11,064 bases of DNA from Candolleomyces eurysporus (GCA_027579435.1 JANBPK010000067.1:1-11064), one strand, 5' to 3'; numbered from the stretch's first letter, positions 1 to 8,980 are shown. The notes: generated by a model not told the origin, from the letters alone. Translations and numbers: made by a program.

Positions 1-37
1 TAACATTATTTCTATGGGACTTTAGTCAATATTTAGT

Positions 38-853
38 ATGGTTTTCTTCGAGCCGAAGAGCTCGTCTCCGTCCTCCCTCGGGTCGTTGTCAGTGACAGAA
101 GACATCTGGCTATATTTTGCCATTGCTATTCCCTTTACATTTATCGTCTTGTTGTCGTGGAATGTGTGGAGGAAGCGACGGGACAAAGCAGAAGAGGAGC
201 AACATCAACCCATTCTGCCAATATTTCAAGGGAGACACGATGTCAAAACGCAGCAGCCACTCTACCGAGTTGTCTCTCCAGGGCACGGACTGCCATTAAA
301 ACTAGGACTGCGACAGATGCCGCCCAAGAACACCCCTCCGACGCCTATATTTCCCCCTTTGCAGGACGAGATGGTGGAGAACTCAAACACAAGACGATCC
401 TCATCGAATTCGGATTATGCGTCCCTTGGACCAGCTCAAGATGAAACGTACAACGCGCTGGAAATGTCGAGAAGAACAATACCTTCGCCAGATCCCGAAT
501 TTACGAACGAAGGACAAGCCTCGTCGCACTCGTCGCAATTAACCAGACTACCTCCCAAAAAGGATTACTTTGGCGAAGGAACATTCACTTCTTCCCGTGA
601 CTCCCCTCGAGGTTCCTTTTATAGCGACCATTGGAAGGTACAGAACAAACCGGAGACCCACAGACATGGGGCTCACGAAGATTATCCGTCGAGCGAAGGC
701 TTCGGGTTGGGAAGGATTCACAATGTCGGAGGGGTGATGCACGTCAACGATTGTAGAATCATCAATGTCAGCCACAATTATGGGTCTCGTCTTGAAACCC
801 AGCAGGCTGCTGACCCGATTAACATGACACGCGGCAGTCACGACAGGGGTTGA
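38..853 (+). CDS. Single-pass membrane protein with long disordered tail, function unknown (271 aa)
   Basis: An uninterrupted ATG-initiated frame of 271 codons, too long to expect by chance at this base composition. An in-frame TAG at 23-25 lies just before the ATG, so this start is likely unless an upstream exon is spliced to a site after that TAG. Residues 1-22 are Ser-rich. Residues 23-44 form one hydrophobic segment (core FAIAIPFTFIVLLSW), followed at once by the basic stop-transfer cluster RKRRDK. By the positive-inside rule the N terminus should be outside or lumenal and the long tail cytosolic. The tail (about 50-271) is rich in Ser, Pro, Thr and charged residues, with proline clusters (PPKNTPPTP, near 95-103) and SP dipeptides, and looks disordered. 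A more ordered patch, GGVMHVNDCRIINV, lies near 231-244. No catalytic motif or family is recognised. No intron is needed. The existence of the gene is fairly secure; its function is unknown. Confidence 0.72.
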   Translation: MVFFEPKSSSPSSLGSLSVTEDIWLYFAIAIPFTFIVLLSWNVWRKRRDKAEEEQHQPILPIFQGRHDVKTQQPLYRVVSPGHGLPLKLGLRQMPPKNTPPTPIFPPLQDEMVENSNTRRSSSNSDYASLGPAQDETYNALEMSRRTIPSPDPEFTNEGQASSHSSQLTRLPPKKDYFGEGTFTSSRDSPRGSFYSDHWKVQNKPETHRHGAHEDYPSSEGFGLGRIHNVGGVMHVNDCRIINVSHNYGSRLETQQAADPINMTRGSHDRG

Positions 854-961
854 GCAGGATATCTGGTGAACCCCTCATCTATTATCGATATTCGGTGAAT
901 TCGTTTGTACCTGTTTGCTTCTTTACCTTGGACCTCTTCTGTTCGAAATACTGGATATCTC

Positions 962-1291
962 TCATTCGAAAGCCACTGACACCATGAAGAAATGACGACG
1001 TGCCCTTGGTACTGTCGGATCGTCGTAAGGCTGCAGCGTTGGCGTTGGGAGTGGCGAAGGTAGCCGAAGGTCTTCATTTCCGGGTATCGAGAACGCCTTA
1101 CTTTGTGAGGGGTCAGCTTTTTCGCTCCTAGATGGACGAGCTGCCAGCTGGGATCCATGGATATGAGAGGTCGAGTTGTCCACGGGAAGCGACAAGTCAG
1201 GGACCGAGGGTGTCAAAGGATGACGGGACGACGACCACCCAACGCTAATCGGGGACTTGGTGAAAGTGGGCCGACGCACTGCGCGGCACAT
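962..1291 (-). CDS. Possible exon or gene remnant, Ser/Pro-rich (weak)
   Basis: An open minus-strand frame of 109 codons ending in TGA at 962-964, tail-to-tail with the membrane-protein gene ending at 853. The peptide is Ser/Pro/Thr-rich with stretches such as RLPSPLPTPTLQPYDDP, which look like a disordered fungal protein segment rather than random translation. A possible 3' splice site (GCGCAG on the minus strand, about 1281) lies just after the ATG at 1289-1291, so this could be the last exon of a minus-strand gene. I could not find a convincing upstream exon. No domain is visible. It may equally be a decayed gene or chance. Confidence 0.22.
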   Translation of the reverse strand: MCRAVRRPTFTKSPISVGWSSSRHPLTPSVPDLSLPVDNSTSHIHGSQLAARPSRSEKADPSQSKAFSIPGNEDLRLPSPLPTPTLQPYDDPTVPRARRHFFMVSVAFE

Positions 1292-4200
1292 ATCCGAGGC
1301 ATTTTGACTTGTTTTTTGTTCAATTTTTACAGTACATATTTCCAGTGATGTCTGAGATACATGGAATCGTATTTGTTGAAAACTGTGAGTAATGTTACGA
1401 TGAACTGTGCATTTTACTTGATTTTAAAACTACTGATCATGAATTGCATTTCTCATCCTTAGAAACAACTTGCTTGTTCTTGTATCACTCCAGGAACCGC
1501 AATAAGACCGGGAAGCCAGAAGACAAAGGCAGAGGAAAAGAAGAAAGAAGACGGAGGAGGACAAGGAGGAACGAGCATGAAGACAACAAGTCCTAGTTGA
1601 ATAAGAGCCTATAGCCAGAAGAGAAACGGTGGGAAGAAGAGAACGGTAACTAGCGGCCGAAATGATGCACACCGGCCATGTAATGTCTTGGCGCGCAGTN
1701 GGGGGTATGATGTACCCGAGTCAAAATGCCTCGGAACAGGCTTGTGGTGGGACCAGTTGCTGATTTGCTCTTGCGACCTCTGAAACGCGAAAAGAGGGAG
1801 GACCAGACACTGGGCTTCTTAGTGTCGGGGGGCATCTCGCGGGGATGGCNAATAGATACGACGAAGAAGGTGGAGAAGCAGGAAGTGATCACTACCCACA
1901 GGAGGCGTCCGTGCGGTGGCTGTGTTTCGCGCCAAAGTAGATACTGGTAGGCGCCCAAGCTGAGCAATGCGCTTGAAGCTCCGACTCCCCCGTTCTCCCT
2001 AACCGTGATGTGACAGGAAAGCCTGTAGCCAGCAAGCTGGGTACGTTTTTCGGAGGAAAGAGACGGCGAAGCGATCACAGACGCCCTTGACGCTGGCAAA
2101 ATACCCTCAAGCCACACCTCAAAGCGGGAAGCCACTCTGAAGAGGCCCATAACTTATTGGGGATCAATTTGGCTTTCGGACGACCGAGCCGAGTGCATTG
2201 ATATGTACTACCACCTCCTTGACGTACTCAATGACTTGAATCGACGGCCCAGTTTGCCACGTTTCTGTCCACGTCAATCCGTCGATGAAAGCCCGTCCCT
2301 ACTTCATCGGCCCGAATGTATGAATGCCATTCAACGACCCTGCTCAAGGGAATTGCTCGCACCGGACACTCGAGAAACTGTCAATCTATCGCCTTTATGT
2401 TCCGCTTTGGACGTAGCTCCCCATTTTTCCTGTTGTCTCAAGAACCAGGGATCGATCTTGGCTGATGGGCTTCCTAAGACGTTTCTTAAGGATGATTACT
2501 CCCTGGGAGGACAGCGCAGGGTGCTCAGCCTTGCCTGTCACAATTACCTGGGTGCTGTTATACGGGTATGGCGGGAATTGGTTACGAAGTGCCTCTAAGG
2601 GAAGCTGCACTCGCGTGTTTGGATGTTCGGTTGAGCATCGATAATGACTGTCGCCGTGGGTTGTCCTATGGTTTCAAGGAGGGCTTGTGCGAAATCATAT
2701 GAGGCCGGTCTATTATAGTGTTCCGCAGAATCGTGAGGACTCTTTTGGCTAGGATTCTCGAGCGAGCCGCGATAGATTAGCAGAGTTTATTCAAATTTTG
2801 TTTATTCAGCTCTTGTTTCCGGACTATTCCCCCGTGTTGACGAACATATTTCTTCAGGCCTCGGCGCAAGTGATATAATATTGGGGAGGCAGTTTCATTC
2901 ATTGGCATCTCCTCTCATGCGCACGGGATGGGGCCGTGGGTGGTCAAGCTGAGTGAGCGGAACTCGAGAGAGTTTTGGCCGGTTTTTGCTGCTGACGGCT
3001 TATGACAACGATATGCGAGAGGACACCAAAGTTAACGGAAAGAGTCCTTGTTTTAGCATGGATGCACTGTCGACGCCTTTTTTGGCCACTTGTTTCAGCC
3101 GGTTCATGCAACTAAAGCTCCGGATCCGGGAATGCATGCCAGATGCTACTACAACCGCCACTGCTACTCGTGCCGCTGCGACCACTGGCGAAGATGAGAA
3201 GTCCAGGATGGGCAAGGTGCCAGAGCTAGTATGCACGGCCTTTTCTCCTCTTTGTGAAGCGTTGGGAATGGGGTGGTACGGTTCACAAAGCTTGGGAGGC
3301 TCAGGGATTCAGGTTGTGGAGCCGAGTAAAGAATGCTTTATGCCGTGTTCATCCACGGGATGGCGTACACTAAGTATCGGGAACGAATCGACCGTGATCG
3401 TTTTTCGATGTCATTATCTCTGTGCCTTGCCAAGTCGGACGAGCTCTCATATCGGGAAATGTCTACCATTTTCGTTCGGTCTGCATCGAGGAAGGTAAAG
3501 CGATGGCGTGGGTATCGGACCAAGACGATGCTGAAAACCTCATGCCTCCGATGATCAGGAGTGCGGCAGTACCCCAATGGCATATTGTATGCTGGTCGTG
3601 GAACTTGGGGTTCTCCTCAAGATCTCTCTGGTGACATGCCTCGGATTGGGGCCGACAGCGCAAGAGCAATTGCAACAGCCTGAATGCCCCGTAAATTCAA
3701 AGAACCTCCCTCAGCGCGACGGTGAATGGGAACAAAAAGAGGAATCCACAGCGCCGCAGCAATTACGGTACAGTACTCATGCTTATGAGTCGATATCCAG
3801 CACATATAGACATATCGCCGAATCAAAGGAGCCAGAACGGGGGCATTCCAGCAATGCCCTCCGGACTAGGAGGCCCTTGGATGAGCATGATCGTCAGGGG
3901 GCTAGGGACGCCGAAACTCACACGGCTGTCCAAGAGTAATTCTGGTCGAGAGGATGAGGAAGTTGGGCCGGTGAGGGTTTGGTGGGTGAAGAGATCTAGA
4001 TCATTTCTTGGACTTTGTTCTATTCCTGGAACGTCCTTATAGAGAAGATACAGTAGCAAGCGCTCAACGGGCGCTAGTAGTTTCAGGTTTAGCGTGGAAA
4101 ATGTGTGAACGTCAACGTTAACAATTGAATGCATTTATCGGGCATCGTTGATCTAACCTCATTGCAAGTGCCAGTCTCCCTACCCGCCTTGGGCTCTTCG

Positions 4201-4585
4201 AACAGGCTGTCGGCGACGATGAATAGCGACGTTCCAGCACGAATGTCTGTGGTTAGGGAGACAGTATAGCTTACTGCACAGTGTATGATCACAAGCCAAT
4301 TCGCAGCCCCAAACACTCTGAGGTCGACAGAAACCGCCCCGTCCTGATACTTGAAAGGTTGGCAAGAAACCCAGTCTGGACATCTTGACCGACTGAATAG
4401 TACGGAGAACGGCTTGTTTTCTAGCAGCATAAATAGTGTACAGGTATCGTTTCTATACTGTAGCGCAGGAAGATCCGTCAGAAGACGAAGGGATTGCTAG
4501 CCGTTCACTTCAGCACCAGCTACACTTCAGGTAACCACCACGTTTTCCTATCATCAGCCATGTTGCGGAATTGTTTGCCCTCACC
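1292..4585. other. Gene-poor stretch with no gene I can defend
   Basis: All frames are broken by stops at intervals near random expectation. The longest ATG frames are 1650-2150 (-, 166 codons, containing two Ns), 3013-3498 (+, 161 codons), 2203-2598 (+, begins ATG, 131 codons) and 3577-3939 (+, 120 codons, hydrophobic N terminus then a hydrophilic tail). None shows a recognisable domain, and none could be joined to a neighbour through plausible GT-AG introns. Overlapping frames of similar length exist on both strands, which argues that many are fortuitous. Decayed gene or transposon pieces are possible but I cannot identify them. Confidence 0.4.
1508..1579. repeat. Purine-rich low-complexity tract
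   Basis: About 70 bases dominated by A and G on the plus strand, for example GAGGAAAAGAAGAAAGAAGA near 1532-1551. On the plus strand it translates to a Lys/Arg/Glu-rich peptide and on the minus strand to a Leu/Ser/Phe-rich one. Both are typical of low-complexity DNA rather than a gene. Confidence 0.55.
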
Positions 4586-4619
4586 ATGAAATGGAGCCCC
4601 TCGTGAGGGGTAATTTCAT
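4586..4619. other. Perfect-arm hairpin (two-tier inverted repeat)
   Basis: Outer arms ATGAAAT (4586-4592) and ATTTCAT (4613-4619) flank inner arms CCCCTC (4597-4602) and GAGGGG (4605-4610) around a GT loop. The two tiers are separated by four bases on one side and two on the other. Thirteen base pairs can form in 34 nt. It lies outside any gene. It may be a chance cruciform, a small mobile-element remnant or a structured transcript. No target-site duplication was evident. Confidence 0.5.
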
Positions 4620-4775
4620 ACATAGGCACTAAAGGCAGTGTACAGCATTTTCACCTTGAACTACCTGTACTTTCCTGACTCCCCGAGAAGCTGCGGCGCG
4701 ATTCGATCTCGCAATTAGGACTATCCAGAGAAACCACGCGCGCAACCAGAATGACGGCCGATCAACCTTGGAAAC

Positions 4776-4800
4776 CTACACACACGCACACACACACACA
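4776..4800. repeat. CA/TG dinucleotide microsatellite
   Basis: A run of about twelve CA units interrupted once by CG (CACACGCACACA...). It is non-coding and a likely length-polymorphic site. Confidence 0.9.
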
Positions 4801-6205
4801 TCTCTACCTACTCAAGAGTGTACACCTTGATGCGTCAGTTCGTCGGTCTGCTAGTGATTGGTGACCGAATCACGAGAAAAGACCACTCGCATGCATAAAC
4901 GCTTGACTCCGAGACCGCAGCCGACTTTGGTATCGGGCGCTACGAAGACCTTCAGTTTCGATATCGGCATTTCTCACTAAGGATTCACTACCGGGGCATT
5001 CTCTATTCCTCAATTTCGGCCAGAACACACCGAGTTGGATACGTCACACTTCCGACGACACCGGTCGTTCCTTAGACGCCACGGTCTCACTTTCCTGCCC
5101 GATACGCGACGTCACTAATTGTACCCAGGTGCATTTGCGTGGGTTATATCCCGGGTCCTGGGAAGTCCTGGGACCAGTCGGAGATTGACCATCCGTGCAT
5201 CCACATGTGCAAATCGCCAGATGGGGTGCATGTGTTGGAACTTGGGGTCAGGTCAATCGGAGAGGGCGAGAATAAGCGATTGCTAAAGGCAACGCGACGG
5301 TGCACTGGTTACCCGCCGATTATACCTGCGACGCTCTACGTGTACGTAGAAATGTTACGTTGACTAGGCGCCGGTGATCTTCCTATCTTTCATTGGAGCT
5401 TCCGTCTACGTATGGTGAATTTGAGATCAGGTTATGCAAAGCGAAAGCCTGGCACTGGCATACACCGCTTGAATCACACCTTTGCAGTTCTCATCGTTGA
5501 GTGCGTCCTTCTCGGATCTGGGAGCTCCTCGAACTGCTACGCCTGTGTGGGCGCGCTGAGGTTTTTGATCTGTACGTTCGGGATCGACGTAGGCTCGCGA
5601 GGGCCCAGACCGCCGCGACGCGATGATGAATGATTTCTCTTCCCTGGTTGCTTTCTTCGAAATTATTACTTTAAATTTGATGGCAACCGGCTGCTGTAAA
5701 TATTCTGATTACCGGGACATGGAGGAGTAGAGTCGAGCCTGGAGAGGGGTTTCCGTCGTCTGTTGTTGGAAAAGACAGCACTTACAATCTGGTGTTACCA
5801 GAGTTAACTGCATTGATACTTCTTTATTCCTTTCTTATCCAAATATGTTCGAGCTTAAATCCGTCACAAAGGCTGTTGAATTGCTATTGGATCTTGACAG
5901 GGGCAATGGCACCCGCTGTACAATATCCCGGGCTCAATACATTTACCCATGGGCCCGAGCGCCGCCGTCCTTTGATCTCAGGGTCACCCATACGTTACAG
6001 GCTTTCATAACTCATTTAGAGTTCGCCATCGAAACGGATATAAGTACGAGGGGTAGCTGACGTTGACCTTCCCCTGCGAGGCTTTACTCCACGCAAACCA
6101 GTCGACTGCGTCACTGCGAGCTTTCCCTTCCTTTCAGCTCACTGTTATTCACACTCGGCGACAACCCCTTGATTTCTCCTCATATCGATTCCGCGCCGAA
6201 AGATC
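4801..6205. other. Intergenic region with no supported gene
   Basis: Only short frames are present. ATG frames at 5412-5633 (73 codons) and 5845-6060 (71 codons) show no recognisable domain. The last 170 bases probably hold the promoter and 5' leader of the gene starting at 6206: an ATATAAG sequence at 6038-6044 and a pyrimidine-rich stretch at about 6119-6140. The TATA-like site is about 165 bases from the ATG, so its assignment is tentative. A weak 20-nt imperfect palindrome with GTGATT/AATCAC arms lies at 4854-4873. Confidence 0.4.
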
Positions 6206-6883
6206 ATGTCGACCCCTCAATCTTCGGATTTTACACAATTGTACGGGCATCTCCCTTCTGTTTTCCAGCCCCACGATTTTGCACAACGAGGAGCACGTAC
6301 CGTAAGCCATGTTTCCGTGTTCTGCATTTAGCTCAGGACACCGACCAGGTCTTATCTATAGAGATGGCGTGAAAACATCCTACCCACCCTCCAAAACCTT
6401 TCCGAGTTGCCCCAAGGCCTTGAATTACGCAAAGGATACCACTATCAGCCTCCCCGCTTCGATTATGGATGGAAATTATCAGAAAACGAGCTATCGCGTA
6501 TCGCTCAGCAACGTGGGTTTGCAGTTGCATCTAGGAATCCCGCTGGTGGGCTTGATGTCCTTTGGATGACGAGTCTCTTGAACGACGTTCTTGCCGCGTC
6601 TTCATCGTTCAAGGGGTACGTCCGGATCGACCAAGTCAGCGACTCAACAACGACGGTACCGGTTTACTGCATCACACTTGCGGACAGCTATCGGTCGGGA
6701 AATCAGAAGCCTGCGTCCGGACAGGTAGACCAAATACGAACCTTGTTAGGGCTGGATGCAGCCAACGCCCAGCTGGGTTGGCATCTGGATGGCAAGTGGT
6801 GTAATTGGCAGTGGATGACTTCAGACGAGGTGGCAGCTGAGGAAAGGCAGAGGAGATCGTTTGATGACCGCAGGCGGCGATGA
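6206..6883 (+). CDS. Orphan two-exon protein with Trp-rich C-terminal region (205 aa)
   Basis: Exon 1 is 6206-6301, beginning ATG TCG. Exon 2 is 6362-6883. They are joined across a 60-nt GT-AG intron (GTAAGC...TATAG) in phase 0. The join is supported because the exon 2 frame is closed by a TAG that is exactly the intron's last three bases, while exon 1 would run into a TAG inside the intron. Residues 1-32 are polar. Residues 33-50 look amphipathic helical (RWRENILPTLQNLSEL). An aromatic patch follows at about 57-69 (GYHYQPPRFDYGW). A second aromatic cluster, GWHLDGKWCNWQWM, lies at 171-184. The tail is highly charged and ends in four arginines. There is no signal peptide or membrane segment, so it is probably cytosolic or nuclear. 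I do not recognise the family. The gene is very likely real; its role is unknown. Confidence 0.8.
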
Positions 6884-7115
6884 TTGAGCAATGTTTTCTC
6901 CTCGAAAATCGCACCACGTTCCCAGCATGTTGCCCTTGCTTTCCGGACCTTTGGTTTCGTTTTACTTTTACATTACGCCATCTTGTATATTAATTCATTT
7001 GTAGTATTAATGGTAGACTAATCGAAGACGTCAATGAATTGTTAGCATGGAGGTTTTACAAACGTGCCTACTCTAAAAAGGGTATCTCTAGGCGAGTGAG
7101 CTACGAAAGCTACGC
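6884..7115. other. Intergenic, shared 3' region
   Basis: An AT-rich section at about 6975-7020 (TATATTAATTC and neighbours) is the likely polyadenylation region of the upstream gene. Nothing else is recognised. It separates that gene from the convergent minus-strand relic. Confidence 0.35.
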
Positions 7116-7376
7116 TTAACGCGCCACAGCATGGGAGGTGAATTCGAGAGAGTAGAGCTCAGTGAAAGACCCAACGTTCAACTCCCGCACCGTGGAACCT
7201 TGCTCAGGCGATGCCAGGAAGTTCGTGGCGTATCTGTTCGGGATGAAGGATAAGGATTCACTGAGCACTAATGTCAGATGATACGTCAACAAAGACTAAC
7301 CTGTCAGCTCTGCAATCAGCAGGTGAGTTCCATCGCCTGAAACAGCTACGGACAGGCACCGTCGACTCGGGTCTCT
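7116..7376 (-). pseudogene. WD40-repeat relic (probable remnant of a WD40 or NACHT-WD40 gene)
   Basis: Two minus-strand segments read as WD40 repeats. The first (7376 down to 7301) contains SVAVSGDGTHLLIA, matching the classic S-V-A-F-S-P-D-G core of a WD blade. The second (about 7259 down to 7116, ending TAA) contains FLASPEQGSTVRELNVG followed by ELYSLEFTSHAV. This aligns with the usual LASGS..DGTVRLWDV..G.EL.SLEGHTSAV pattern, with the WD pair changed to LN. Between the segments the first frame hits TAG. A GTTAGT donor and two AG acceptors lie there, but the in-frame splice leaves only 33 nt and the 40-nt alternative is out of phase, so a normal intron is doubtful. I infer a decayed copy with too few repeats to form a propeller. 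The WD40 assignment is by eye. Confidence 0.5.
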
Positions 7377-7772
7377 AAAACTTGGATGAAGAGATGAAAC
7401 ACGCGGGCAGTTTACTAGACAGTTTCATTAATATCGACAGGGAATGATGGACCAGAAATGACAGACTTTGCGGTGACTCCGCACCGATTCCGTCGACGAA
7501 AGATTTTTCTATTCAGGAACGGAGCCTAAGGAGGTTTAGCTGCGCTTGACTTTGGGGTATCACGGTTCCGTGACTGTCAACGTAATGGAGTCTGGAACCC
7601 GTCCGAACAGAGTAACACCCAGCCAAGTTGATTGAGTCAGCGAGAGACCTTGTTTTAGTGGCGGGGGCTGGGAAATACACCCTCAAGCCTAGGTATTTCC
7701 ACGAACGTCTCCCAGATCAATTACAGTGCACTCTTCGCGGTGAGCCATCGGTTCTGAGCGGCTTCCCAGGAC

Positions 7773-7955
7773 CTATCGTTGGCCAGCGGCCACATCCCCG
7801 GTCCTCGTGAAAGAAAGCAATCCTGCAACTGACAGATGCCGGCCAATGGTCCCCAGGACGGCTCGAAAAGCCAGTGCACTATCATAGTCAGCCAAAGAGG
7901 TCGCCTTTCGAGATCCTAGTTCTGAAACTGTGCAAAGGTCCACCCGGCTAGACAG
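7773..7955 (-). pseudogene. Possible NACHT-WD40 (NLR-like) linker-domain relic
   Basis: An open minus-strand frame of 60 codons without ATG, between TGA (7956-7958) and TAG (7773-7775). Its middle reads DYDSALAFRAVLGTIGRH, then LSVAGLLSF. In fungal NACHT-WD40 proteins the helical region after the NTPase domain typically carries F-R-x-V-L-G-T-I, about seven residues, then PLS-x-x-x-L-x-x-LL. The present sequence fits the first block well and has a shortened spacer and an altered PLS. It lies upstream, on the same strand, of the WD40 relic at 7116-7376, which is the order expected of such a protein. No Walker A or B motif was found. The match is from memory and short, so confidence is modest. 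If correct, the original gene was cut off on its 5' side before the plus-strand gene at 8226. Confidence 0.3.
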
Positions 7956-8225
7956 TCATTCTTTGCGATAAATATCGGCCGAAGTAGTGACCAGTATTGA
8001 GTCCAGTCGCCAGAATTTGTGTCTAGCAGAGGAGAGAAGCGGGTTACATTCCAGCAAGCATATTTTCGACGAGGTTGCCGGGATCCGCTAGTCGCAAAGG
8101 CGGTGGGCAGCTGCAAGGAAGGACATGCATGGACAAACAGGCACCATCCCTCATCATTTCTGAGTTCTCACGCCGACTATCCTTACCAGCAACCACCACC
8201 ACATAAGGCGACCGTACGCTAAGGT

Positions 8226-8767
8226 ATGGCGTCAAAGCCATTGAACGCGGTGGATGATTACCCTTCTCTTCTATGGATTGCGTGAGTCTCTCATTTCGTT
8301 CTACATAGCCGAAGATACCCAGACATTTTGCAGTATTCCTTCCGTCGTACTCGTCTCCGCGTATTTTGCCAACAAATGGTACAAGGCCTACCAGTTAAGG
8401 GTCCATGGTATTGGAAGAGGAGGTGCGTGGATGTATGGTCATAAATCTCAGTTCTAGCGTTCTTAGAAGTATCTCTTCAGCCTCCGGGTTCCAAACTGGC
8501 GTGCGTCGGATCCGAGTGACACCTGAAATCGCGGCCAGAATACGACGTGGAGAGGAAGTCAGCCCTGACGAAATCGCTGCTGCCGCCGCGAAAATGGAAG
8601 AGATGGAGCGCTCAGGCAAAACACCGGCTTCTAATATCGAAGACGAAAAACCATTTCCCCGGGAGTCAGCTGCACCTAAGACGCAAGAGTCTGCTGAACC
8701 CGCAAACGAGTGGCTCCCAGAAACAATCACAAATCCTACCAAAAGGAAAAAGGGGAAGCGACGTTAG
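8226..8767 (+). CDS. Small type I ER-type membrane protein with KXKXX tail (143 aa, 3 exons)
   Basis: Exons 8226-8281, 8334-8422 and 8481-8767 join across GT-AG introns of 52 nt (GTGAGT...TTGCAG) and 58 nt (GTGCGT...CTTCAG). All phases agree and give 143 codons plus TAG. Residues 14-31 form one membrane segment (LLWIAIPSVVLVSAYFA) followed by the basic flank NKWYKAYQLR, predicting a lumenal N terminus and cytosolic C terminus. Residues 57-80 form a basic then acidic motif, RIRVTPEIAARIRRG then EEVSPDEI, likely helical. An Ala/Glu/Met helix (AAAAAKMEEME) follows, then a disordered acidic linker and a Lys/Arg-rich end. The last five residues, KGKRR, fit the cytosolic KXKXX COPI retrieval signal. 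I expect ER residence; this is inference from topology plus motif. I do not recognise the family. The spliced model is strong, and its function is unknown. Confidence 0.84.
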
Positions 8768-8842
8768 AGAGGGTTTCATGGGGTACGTCGTAATATATCT
8801 TCTGATTCGATGGGTACTGAAGTTCTCTGGCAGTTTGGTATA

Positions 8843-8928
8843 AGCTATTTCGCTTTTTATTCTAGTTGCGCACTCGTAATTCCTCGAGATACCCATATAT
8901 CAGCTATTTCATGGTTAATTTGCGCACT
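8843..8928. repeat. Imperfect direct repeat of two 9-bp words
   Basis: AGCTATTTC (8843-8851) with TTGCGCACT (8866-8874) recurs as AGCTATTTC (8902-8910) with TTGCGCACT (8920-8928). The words are exact. The spacers differ (14 versus 9 bases), so this is a diverged short tandem duplication of about 55-60 bases. Confidence 0.65.
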
Positions 8929-8952
8929 ACGTCCGGCAACCGTTATTTGAAT

Positions 8953-8980
8953 CCTCGAGTCAACAGCTCCCAGCTCGAGG
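8953..8980. other. Short inverted repeat CCTCGAG/CTCGAGG
   Basis: Arms CCTCGAG (8953-8959) and CTCGAGG (8974-8980) are separated by 14 bases. A further CCTCGAG occurs at 8882-8888. It could form a small hairpin or be a paired factor site. No function is known. Confidence 0.4.

Noticed and set aside
1650..2150. A 166-codon minus-strand ATG frame.
   Set aside because: It contains two Ns and no recognisable domain, and a frame of this length is expected occasionally by chance in 11 kb searched on six frames.
2490..2565. RRVLSLACHNYLG resembles the SYNYLG region of serine palmitoyltransferase-type enzymes.
   Set aside because: There is a single short word, with no matching flanks or lysine-binding motif in the surrounding frames.
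2553..2600. CYTGMAGIG on the plus strand resembles the CYTGWAGIA word of eukaryotic LanC-like proteins.
   Set aside because: Only nine residues match, and no downstream zinc-binding or HG motifs of that family are found in any frame nearby.
2648..2876. VVLWFQGG and, in the same frame after a TAG, FIQILFIQLLFPDY recall serine carboxypeptidase (S10) words.
   Set aside because: The spacing is about half that of S10 enzymes, the GGPG and GESYGG signatures are absent, and a stop interrupts the frame. It could be a decayed fragment but is indistinguishable from chance here.
3013..3498. A 161-codon plus-strand ATG frame with an Ala/Thr-rich middle.
   Set aside because: Low-complexity middle, no domain, and similar-sized frames on the opposite strand. 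No splice partner found.
4690..4715. GATTCGATCTC and its complement resemble a tRNA B box.
   Set aside because: No matching A box, acceptor stem or anticodon arm could be folded on either strand at the right spacing.
7628..7810. A 60-codon plus-strand frame over the relic region.
   Set aside because: It does not begin with ATG and has no domain. The minus strand gives the more meaningful reading of this region.
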